DNA of 8,944 nt, taken from assembly GCA_019247255.1 (NCBI GenBank), contig JAFAPJ010000395.1:1-8944 (forward strand), in the 5' to 3' direction. Positions 1 to 5,743 of this stretch are shown one piece after another. The stretch comes from Methylobacteriaceae bacterium (GTDB taxonomy: Bacteria > Pseudomonadota > Alphaproteobacteria > Rhizobiales > Beijerinckiaceae). The notes below the pieces were generated by a model. It ran no database searches, had not been told where the DNA came from, and saw nothing but the letters and a program-made list of their open reading frames with translations. Position numbers and translations under genes: made by a program. Position 1 is the stretch's first letter; each line of letters starts with the position of its first letter.

Positions 1-435
1 CTGGGTCACGACCGTCAGGCGGATGCCGGCCAGGATCGCGGGCGCCGCGAGCGGCAGCTCGACCGCGAGGAGCCGCCTCGCGCGGCCGTAGCCCATCCCG
101 TCCGCCGCCTCGAGAACGTCGGCCGGGACGCCTTCGAGCCCGACGACGACGTTCCGGGTCAGCACGAGGAGCGAATACATGACGATCGCGGTGATCGCGG
201 GCGCGGGTCCGAGCCCTAAGGGCGGGATCAGGAGCGCGAAGAGCGCGAGGGCCGGGACCGTGTAGAGCGCGCCCGTCGCCGCGAGCACGAAGGCGCGGGC
301 CCGCGGTCGCCGGGCGGTCGCGATGCCGAGCGGCAGGGAGATCGCGAGGGAGATCGCGAGCGAATAGGCGACGAGGAGGAGGTGCTGGACGATCGCGTCC
401 TGCACCGTGTCGAGGTTCTCGAGGAGCCAGGTCAC
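1..435 (-). CDS. Osmoprotectant-type ABC transporter permease (OpuCB/ProW family), 3' part beyond the window
   Basis: Inner-membrane permease of a betaine-type ABC importer; it would work with the binding protein encoded two genes upstream in the same operon. The visible 145 residues start with GTG and stay open to the window edge. They show a short N-terminal segment, a hydrophobic helix at about residues 19-40, a second hydrophobic stretch at about 47-74 (ending ALFALLIPPLGLG), and the EAA-loop signature at 109-137 (EAADGMG, then VELPLAAPAILAGIR). That loop contacts the ATPase. OpuCB-type permeases are usually about 210-220 residues, so roughly 70 are missing. The GTG overlaps the stop of the lyase gene as GTGA, with a GGGA about 8 nt upstream, so coupled translation is likely. 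The start fits OpuCB N-termini. One TTA Leu codon (217-219) is unusual in such GC-rich DNA. Family is clear; substrate is inferred from neighbours. An ATPase gene is not visible and may lie past the left edge. Confidence 0.88.
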   Translation of the reverse strand, partial: MTWLLENLDTVQDAIVQHLLLVAYSLAISLAISLPLGIATARRPRARAFVLAATGALYTVPALALFALLIPPLGLGPAPAITAIVMYSLLVLTRNVVVGLEGVPADVLEAADGMGYGRARRLLAVELPLAAPAILAGIRLTVVTQ

Positions 436-1988
436 GCGTCGCGTCCCAGCGCCGCCCGGAGCTCGCCGGCCGCGATCGCGTCCGCGAGGTCGCGAAAGTC
501 GGGCCCGGTCGGGCGATCCTCGGCGAGCGGCGCCACACGGGCGCGCACGAAGCCCTGAATGGCTTGCGTGCCGCGGCCGAGCGTGAGGTCGCGCCGAAGG
601 TCGACCGCTTGGGCCGCGACCGCGAGCTCGACGGCGGCGAGGAGCCGGAGCCGGTCCGCGATCGTGCGCACGGCCTCGGCCGCGAGCGGCGTCATGGGCG
701 CGTAATCCTCGATCCCGTCCGCGACGGGCGCCGTCATCGGGCCGACCGGCACGGCGAGCCGCCGGATCTCGGCCTCGAGCGCGGAGGCCGTCTTCTGCGC
801 TGTCGCGAAGCCGGTCCTCGTGCCGCGCTCGCGCGCCAGGAAGCGTGGCAGCCCGGTCAGGTCCTCGGACATCAGCTTCGCGATCCGGAACGGCGCGAGG
901 GCGGCCGCATGCGCCGCCGCCTGGGCGAGGGCGCCGAGCGCCAGAGCGAGCGCGGTCGTGTCGAAATTGACCGTGGAGAGGAGGAGCCCGTCCTCCGCGA
1001 GGATCGCGGGCGAATCCCCGGCCGTCGCGAGCTCCGCCTCGACCGCCTCGCGCGCCCGGTCGAGCCCGACGAGCGCGGCCCCGTGAACCGGCGCGACGCA
1101 GCGGAACGAGAGCGGATCCTGAAGCCGCCGCGCGGCGCCGGGCTCCCACAGCGCGCTGCCGGCGAGAAGGGCGCGAAGCCGGTCGACCCCCTCGGCCTGG
1201 CCAGGCGCTGGATGAAGAGCGACGACCCGCGGATCGAGGATCGACAGGTTCGCGCGAAACCCTTCGAGCGCGAGCGCGGCGGATCCTGTCAGGGCGTCGA
1301 GCGCGACCGCGAGGTCCGCGACCGCGAGCGCGGCGAGCGCCGTCGAGGCGGCGCTCGCGTTGATGAGCGCGATGCCGTCCTTGGGGCCGAGCCGCGGGGC
1401 CGTGATCCCGGCGCGCGCCAGCGCCTCCGGGCCAGGCCGGACGACGCCGTCGAGCTCCGCCTCGCCCCCGCCCGCGAAGGGAAGCATCAGCTCGGCCAGC
1501 GGGGCAAGATCGGATTCGCCGAGCGATCCGGTCCGGTGGGCGACCGGGTGGAGCCCGGCGTTCAGGATATCGCGGAGCGCCGGGACGAAGCCTGGCGTAA
1601 TTCCTGAGACGCCCTGCGCGAGCCCCGCGAGCCGGACGAGCAGCGTCGCCCGCACCTCCTCGGTCGTGAGCCGGACGCCGACGCCGACGGCCCGGGCCGC
1701 GACGGCCCTCGCCTGAAAGGCCGCGATGTCGTGCGCGGGAAGGGCCGTATCGACGGCGGCGCCGAGCCCGGTCGTGAGACCGTAGACCGGCGCGCCCTCG
1801 GCGACCGCCCGCTCCACATGCGCGCGCGCCGCTCGCAGCCGGCCGTCGACGCTCGGGGCAACCGCGACGGGCGCATGGAAGCGGGCGACCGCGAGCACGT
1901 CCGCGATCGTGACCGGTCGCGCGCCGCCGATCTCGACGGCGGCGGGCCGCGCCGTCACGCGCGCACGCGCCGCCGTGGCCTTTGGCAT
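432..1988 (-). CDS. Histidine ammonia-lyase (HutH/PAL) family protein lacking the MIO Ala-Ser-Gly triad; candidate ergothionase-like lyase
   Basis: A 518-residue cytoplasmic protein of normal HAL length (about 510). Family landmarks are in order: VYGLTTGLG at 68-76 (the conserved Tyr loop), GSLGESDLAPLAE at 154-166, GIALINASA at 205-213, QDPLSFRC at 290-297, VNFDTTALAL at 340-349, GFATAQKTASALEAE at 393-407 and IEDYAPM at 426-432. Canonical HAL reads GSVGASGDLAPLAH, whose Ala-Ser-Gly cyclises to the electrophilic MIO group. Here it is Gly157-Glu158-Ser159-Asp160, one residue shorter, so MIO cannot form normally. Tyr69, Asn210, Arg296 and Glu427 are kept, whereas NGTQ has become NASA and the Val of the QVTAAAL block is Lys399. 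Ergothionase (ergothioneine trimethylammonia-lyase) is a known HAL homologue that eliminates trimethylamine. With betaine-type transporter genes on both sides, a lyase for a trimethylated histidine is the best inference. Ordinary histidine deamination looks unlikely, and no other hut genes are visible. The ATG lies 4 nt after the binding-protein stop; its Shine-Dalgarno is weak. Confidence 0.85.
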   Translation of the reverse strand: MPKATAARARVTARPAAVEIGGARPVTIADVLAVARFHAPVAVAPSVDGRLRAARAHVERAVAEGAPVYGLTTGLGAAVDTALPAHDIAAFQARAVAARAVGVGVRLTTEEVRATLLVRLAGLAQGVSGITPGFVPALRDILNAGLHPVAHRTGSLGESDLAPLAELMLPFAGGGEAELDGVVRPGPEALARAGITAPRLGPKDGIALINASAASTALAALAVADLAVALDALTGSAALALEGFRANLSILDPRVVALHPAPGQAEGVDRLRALLAGSALWEPGAARRLQDPLSFRCVAPVHGAALVGLDRAREAVEAELATAGDSPAILAEDGLLLSTVNFDTTALALALGALAQAAAHAAALAPFRIAKLMSEDLTGLPRFLARERGTRTGFATAQKTASALEAEIRRLAVPVGPMTAPVADGIEDYAPMTPLAAEAVRTIADRLRLLAAVELAVAAQAVDLRRDLTLGRGTQAIQGFVRARVAPLAEDRPTGPDFRDLADAIAAGELRAALGRDA

Positions 1989-1992
1989 CGCG

Positions 1993-2877
1993 CTACTTCG
2001 CGATCCCTTTCGCTTTGAGGAAGTCGGCCGCGACCCGCCGCGGCTCCTTCTTGTCGACCTCGACCTGCCGGTTCAGCTCCTGCATCGTCGGGTTGTCGAT
2101 GAGCGCGTCGACCTTCGCCAGCACGTCTACGACCTGCTGGTTCTTGGCGATGTCCATGCGCACGACGGGCGCGAGCTGGTAGGGCGGGAAGAGGTTCTTG
2201 TCGTCGTCGAGGGCCGCGAACTTCTCGGCCGCGATCTGCCAGTCGGTCGAGAAGCCGTTCGCGACGTCCACCTGCTTCTGCGAGAGCGCCTCGTAGCGCA
2301 GCCGCAAGGCGGCAAACTGGCGGGCGTCGCCGAACTCCATGCCGTAGACCTGCTTGAGGCCGGGCAGCCCGTCGAACCGGTCGAAGAACTCCGATCCCGC
2401 GCCCAGCTTCAGAGTCTTCGAGACCTTGGCGAGGTCGGACAAGGTCTTCAGGTGATCCTTCTCGGCGAGCTCCGGCCGCACCACGATCGCGTACCCGTTA
2501 TTCACCTTGGAGGGCGCCAGCCAGGTGAGATTGAACTCCTTCTCGTAGAAGCCCTTCACCTTGTCGAAGACGCGCTGCGCGTCGGTGTCGACCGGCGCCT
2601 TCATGACCGCGAGGAGCCCCGTGCCGGTATATTCCGGGTAGAGGTCGATCGCGCCCGTGCGGAGCGCTTCGTGGGCGACGAGCGTTGCCCCGAGATTGAT
2701 CTTGCGCTCCACCTTGAAGCCTGCAGCTTCGAGCGCTCCCGCATAGAGCTCGGCGACGATGAATTGCTCGGTGAAGTTCTTGGACCCGACCTTGATGGTC
2801 TGCGCCTGGACGGCGCCCGCCGCCAGAAGGACGGCGGCGGCGGCGAGGCCGCGGCCGAGAAGGGAAGCGATGCGCAT
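1993..2877 (-). CDS. Periplasmic substrate-binding protein of a betaine/osmoprotectant-type ABC importer (OpuCC/OsmF/YehZ family)
   Basis: A 294-residue type II periplasmic binding protein (OpuAC domain). Residues 1-25 form a Sec signal peptide: a basic start, a hydrophobic Leu/Ala core, and a probable cleavage site after VQA25. There is no lipobox Cys, so the mature protein should be soluble and periplasmic. Family signatures follow: KVGSKNFTEQFIV at 29-41, LGATLVAHEAL at 62-72, IDLYPEYTGTGL at 77-88, GSEFFDRFDGLPGLKQVYG at 161-179, NGFSTDWQI at 207-215 and LDDDKNLFPPYQLAPVVR at 223-240. Characterised relatives bind quaternary amines through an aromatic cage; the ergothioneine binder EgtU has a domain of this same family. 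It is the first gene of the visible operon, as expected for a highly expressed binding protein. The ATG at 2877 is preferred over the in-frame GTG at 2889 because GAGGA sits 5 nt before it. Family is certain; ligand is unproven. Confidence 0.93.
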   Translation of the reverse strand: MRIASLLGRGLAAAAVLLAAGAVQAQTIKVGSKNFTEQFIVAELYAGALEAAGFKVERKINLGATLVAHEALRTGAIDLYPEYTGTGLLAVMKAPVDTDAQRVFDKVKGFYEKEFNLTWLAPSKVNNGYAIVVRPELAEKDHLKTLSDLAKVSKTLKLGAGSEFFDRFDGLPGLKQVYGMEFGDARQFAALRLRYEALSQKQVDVANGFSTDWQIAAEKFAALDDDKNLFPPYQLAPVVRMDIAKNQQVVDVLAKVDALIDNPTMQELNRQVEVDKKEPRRVAADFLKAKGIAK

Positions 2878-2882
2878 GTCTG

Positions 2883-2887
2883 TCCTC
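2883..2887 (-). promoter_or_regulatory. Ribosome binding site of the substrate-binding protein gene
   Basis: GAGGA on the minus strand, 5 nt before the ATG at 2877. It overlaps the alternative in-frame GTG at 2889, and it therefore decides the start in favour of the ATG. Confidence 0.6.
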
Positions 2888-2908
2888 ACGGGAACGATCG
2901 CGAACCGT

Positions 2909-2924
2909 AACGGGCCGGCCCGTT
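2909..2924. promoter_or_regulatory. Perfect 16-bp palindrome in the divergent intergenic region; candidate operator
   Basis: AACGGGCCGGCCCGTT equals its own reverse complement. It lies 31 bases upstream of the binding-protein ATG and 78 bases before the alcohol dehydrogenase ATG, in the 125-base region between the two divergent genes. A looser outer pair, GGAACG (2891-2896) and CGTTCC (2921-2926), overlaps it. No regulator gene is visible nearby, and no convincing -35/-10 pair could be assigned on either strand; TAAGAT at 2975-2980 is only a weak -10 candidate for the plus-strand gene. In DNA this GC-rich, about one such palindrome is expected by chance in 9 kb, so this is a location-based suggestion. 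Confidence 0.3.
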
Positions 2925-3002
2925 CCGGCCAAGCCTCGGACCGGGAGGCGCTGTCCGGCCGGGCGGGACGCGCTTAAGATCGCTCGCGGGAGATTAGGGC
3001 AA

Positions 3003-4184
3003 ATGCGGCCGTTCACGTTCCAGACGACCCCGAACGTGCTTTTCGAAGCGGGGGCGGTCACCAAGCTCGCCGACATCGTGGCCGGGTTCGGCGCGAGCCG
3101 GGTCCTGCTCGTGACCGACCGGGGGGTGCGACACGCGGGGCTCACGGCGACGGCCGAAGGCGCGCTCGCCGAGGCCGGGATCGAGGTCACCGTCTTCGAC
3201 GAGGTCGAGGCCGATCCGCCCGCCCGCATCGTCGAGCGCGGAGCTGCGATCGCCCGCGAGAGCGGGACGGAGCTCGTGCTCTCGATCGGCGGCGGCAGCG
3301 CGCTCGATACGGCGAAGCTCGTCGCGTATCTCGCCCGCTCGCCCGAACCGCTCGACGCGCTCTACGGCGTGGGGCTGGCGCAGGGCGCCCGTCTCCCGCT
3401 CGTCCTCGTGCCGACGACGGCCGGTACCGGGTCCGAGGTGACGCCGATCGCGATCGTGACGACGCCGACCGCCGAGAAGAAGGGCGTCGTGTCTCCGCGT
3501 CTCCTGCCCGACTGGGCCGTGCTCGATCCCGAGCTGACGGTCGGGCTTCCGGCCCACGTGACGGCCGCGACCGGGATCGACGCCATGGTCCACGCCATCG
3601 AGGCCTATACGAGCCGGCACAAGGCGAACCCCATCTCGGATCAGCTCGCCCGGCAGGCGCTGGCGCTCCTCTCGGCCAACATCAGAACCGCCTGCCGCGA
3701 CGGGCAGGACCTCGCGGCGCGCTCGGCCATGCTGCTCGGTTCCATGCTCGCCGGCATGGCCTTCGCCAACGCGCCGGTCGCGGCCGTTCACGCGCTCGCC
3801 TATCCGATCGGAGCGCTCTTCCACGTCCCGCACGGCCTCTCGAACGCACTCGTGCTGACCGGCGTCCTGCGCTTCAACCTGCCCCAGGCGACCCTCCGCT
3901 ACGCCGAGCTCGCGCCGATCCTCGATCCCTCCTCCGCGGCGGGACGGCCGGCGCCGGAGGCGGCCGCATCGTTCGTGGCGGCGCTCGAGGCGATCTGCCG
4001 GGATTGCGGCGTGCCGGCCTCGCTCGCCGCCGTCGGGATCGGGGAGGGCGATCTCGACCGGCTCGCGGCGGACGCGATGAAGCAGACGCGCCTTCTCGTG
4101 AACAACCCGCGGGAGGTGACGCTCGCGGACGCGCGCGCCATCTATGCCGAGGCGCTCGGCCAGGCGGCGAGCCGCGCCGCGTGA
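3003..4184 (+). CDS. Iron-containing (group III) alcohol dehydrogenase
   Basis: A 393-residue metal-dependent, NAD(P)-linked alcohol dehydrogenase with the two-domain fold of the Fe-ADH family and normal length. The N-terminal nucleotide-binding part has LLVTDRG at 35-41, where Asp39 suggests NAD(H) preference, then IGGGSALDTAK at 95-105 and PTTAGTGSEVTPIA at 137-150. Metal ligands expected for the family are all present: Asp193 and His197 in GIDAMVHAIEAY, His263 in AAVHALAYPIG, and His277 in HVPHGLSNALVL. The ATG is preceded by GGGAGA about 10 nt upstream. The stop overlaps the start of the next gene (GTGA), so the two are translationally coupled. Possible substrates in this family include 4-hydroxybutyrate, lactaldehyde, 1,3-propanediol, butanol and maleylacetate. 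The PHA-synthase-like partner makes a hydroxyacid/semialdehyde substrate attractive, but sequence reading does not settle it. Confidence 0.92.
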   Translation: MRPFTFQTTPNVLFEAGAVTKLADIVAGFGASRVLLVTDRGVRHAGLTATAEGALAEAGIEVTVFDEVEADPPARIVERGAAIARESGTELVLSIGGGSALDTAKLVAYLARSPEPLDALYGVGLAQGARLPLVLVPTTAGTGSEVTPIAIVTTPTAEKKGVVSPRLLPDWAVLDPELTVGLPAHVTAATGIDAMVHAIEAYTSRHKANPISDQLARQALALLSANIRTACRDGQDLAARSAMLLGSMLAGMAFANAPVAAVHALAYPIGALFHVPHGLSNALVLTGVLRFNLPQATLRYAELAPILDPSSAAGRPAPEAAASFVAALEAICRDCGVPASLAAVGIGEGDLDRLAADAMKQTRLLVNNPREVTLADARAIYAEALGQAASRAA

Positions 4185-5740
4185 CGAAGCCCTCGGGCGC
4201 CCATCCCTGGACGGCCGATCCGTTCGAGGCGGCGCAACGGCTCGCGGCGCTCTGGAGCCAGGGCAGCGGGGCGCTGATCGACGCGCAGGCGGCGATCCTG
4301 TCGCCCACGGCTGCGCCGGAGCCTGCCCCCATCCGGGCGGCGGCCGAGCCGAGCGCTCCCGCGCCCGCGTCGCGGCCCGACGCGGCCCGGCGCGGCTATC
4401 GCCTCGCCTGGAACGCGGCCCTCGATGCTGCCGCCGCTATCCGGGCGAACCTGTCCGACGAGCTCGTCGTCGGGCCTGACGCGCAGGAGGCGCTGGCTCT
4501 CGTGCTCGATCCGGCGGCCTGGTTCGGCGAACCGCCCCCCGAGGACCGTGGGCCGGTCGCCTCCGGTCCCGAGCCGCTCGCCCACCTGGCGGACGCGGCC
4601 GCCGAGGTCGAGCGGCGCGGCTTCGAGGTCGGGCGGCAGGGGCTCGAATGCTGGATGCAAACGGCCGGGGCCTTCGCGCGTCGGCTCGCGGCCGAAGGCG
4701 CGCCGGACGCGGCCGCGACCGACGCGCTCTGGCGCCGGATCGCGAAGCGCGGCCTCGCCGAGCTCGCGCGGACCGACACCTACCGAAGCGCGGTCCGGCG
4801 GCTCGCGGCGGCGACCGGCGATCTCGCCGACGCCCAGGCCCGGGCCGCGGGGGCTTTCGGCTTCGCGACCCGCGGCGAGGTCGAGGCGCTCGCGGACGAG
4901 CTCGAGGCGCTGCGCCGGCCTCCCCCGTCCGCGCCGGACATCCGTCCTGTCGACGAGGACGGCGCCCACGCTGGCGGACCGGTGCTCCTCCTCGAGTCGC
5001 CGGGTCTCGTCGGGTCGGCCGAGCACCGGGGCGGCGCCCGGCTCGTCGCCGCCCTCGCGGAGCGCGGGATCGCGGCCGCTCAGATCGTCTGGCCCGCGCT
5101 CGATCGCGCGGAGGCGCGGATGGGCCTTGCCCGCCTGGTGTCGGGCCCGATCGCGACCCAGGTCGCGGCCGCGATGGGTGAGGGCCCGGCTCCCGTCCTC
5201 GTGGGCGTCGCGGAAGGCGGCGTCCTGGCGCTGGCGCTGGCCTCGCTCCGCCCGGATCTCGTCGGCGGGATCGCGTGCCTCGCGACCTCTGTCCTGTTCG
5301 AGGGCGAGGCGGCTCTCGACCCGGGGGAGGCGCCCGGGCTGCTCTCCCGCTGGGGCCTGCTTCCGCACGCCTATCTCGGGCCGCTGCCGATCGGGCCGGC
5401 AAGCGGCTGGCTGGACGGGGTCGCCTCTCGGGGCGAGCCGTCCGCGGCCCGCACGACCTTCGCGGGGGAGTGGCACGCGCTCGTGCGGGAGGACGCCCTC
5501 ATGCGCGGCGCGCTGCAACTCGGCGACGAGACGGTCGACCTCACGCGGGTCGCGTGCCCGGTCCTGACGCTCGCGATCGGGGCCGATCCGCTGCGCCCCG
5601 CGCCGGCCTCCCTCGCCCTCGCGCATCTCGCGGGTGCGGAAGATTACGCCGAGGACACGCTCGACCTGCCGGACCTGCTCTCGCCCGCCTCGGCCGCGGC
5701 GCTGGCCGCACGCATCGCGGCCTGGCTCGCGAAGCGCTGA
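4181..5740 (+). CDS. PhaE-like/PhaC-like fusion protein with a degenerate PHA-synthase active site
   Basis: A 519-residue protein starting at GTG 4181, which overlaps the dehydrogenase stop by 4 nt; the longer upstream open frame is antigenic to nothing but shadow sequence inside that gene. Residues 1-40 (DPFEAAQRLAALW) recall PHA synthase/PhaE N-termini, and 41-70 are an Ala/Pro-rich linker. Residues 130-247 are largely helical and contain a PhaE-like block: TDTYRSAVRRLA at 198-209 and GFATRGEVEALADELEALRR at 227-246. From 266 onward the sequence follows a PhaC-type alpha/beta hydrolase: PVLLLESPGLVG, then GVAEGG at 342-347, then TVDLTRVACPVLTLAIGADPLRP at 451-473 (abbreviated to its key parts: VDL, CPVL, Asp469). 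The PhaC lipase-like box is GxCxGG; here the nucleophile is Ala344. Asp469 is kept, but no His occurs after 482, so the triad is incomplete. It may be a granule-associated, regulatory or scaffolding protein. A distant acyltransferase using another nucleophile cannot be excluded. Confidence 0.72.
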   Translation: MTKPSGAHPWTADPFEAAQRLAALWSQGSGALIDAQAAILSPTAAPEPAPIRAAAEPSAPAPASRPDAARRGYRLAWNAALDAAAAIRANLSDELVVGPDAQEALALVLDPAAWFGEPPPEDRGPVASGPEPLAHLADAAAEVERRGFEVGRQGLECWMQTAGAFARRLAAEGAPDAAATDALWRRIAKRGLAELARTDTYRSAVRRLAAATGDLADAQARAAGAFGFATRGEVEALADELEALRRPPPSAPDIRPVDEDGAHAGGPVLLLESPGLVGSAEHRGGARLVAALAERGIAAAQIVWPALDRAEARMGLARLVSGPIATQVAAAMGEGPAPVLVGVAEGGVLALALASLRPDLVGGIACLATSVLFEGEAALDPGEAPGLLSRWGLLPHAYLGPLPIGPASGWLDGVASRGEPSAARTTFAGEWHALVREDALMRGALQLGDETVDLTRVACPVLTLAIGADPLRPAPASLALAHLAGAEDYAEDTLDLPDLLSPASAAALAARIAAWLAKR

Positions 5741-5743
5741 GGG

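Noticed and set aside
213..223. GCCCTAAGGGC near-palindrome within the permease gene
   Set aside because: An 11-base odd-centred palindrome inside a conserved coding region is easily explained by codon use; only the rare TTA codon is mildly notable.
1909..2910. Long plus-strand open frame of 333 codons over the binding-protein and lyase genes
   Set aside because: Antisense to a clear OpuCC-family gene; Arg/Glu/Leu-rich with no recognisable domain, typical of GC-rich shadow frames.
4004..4180. Upstream extension of the PHA-synthase-like frame inside the dehydrogenase gene
   Set aside because: Arg/Gly-rich shadow sequence within the conserved dehydrogenase; the GTG at 4181 overlapping the stop is the sensible start.
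4142..5626. Minus-strand open frame of 494 codons over the PHA-synthase-like gene
   Set aside because: Highly Arg/Gly/Pro-rich composition without domains; the plus-strand frame has PhaE/PhaC-like blocks, a coupled start and normal composition.
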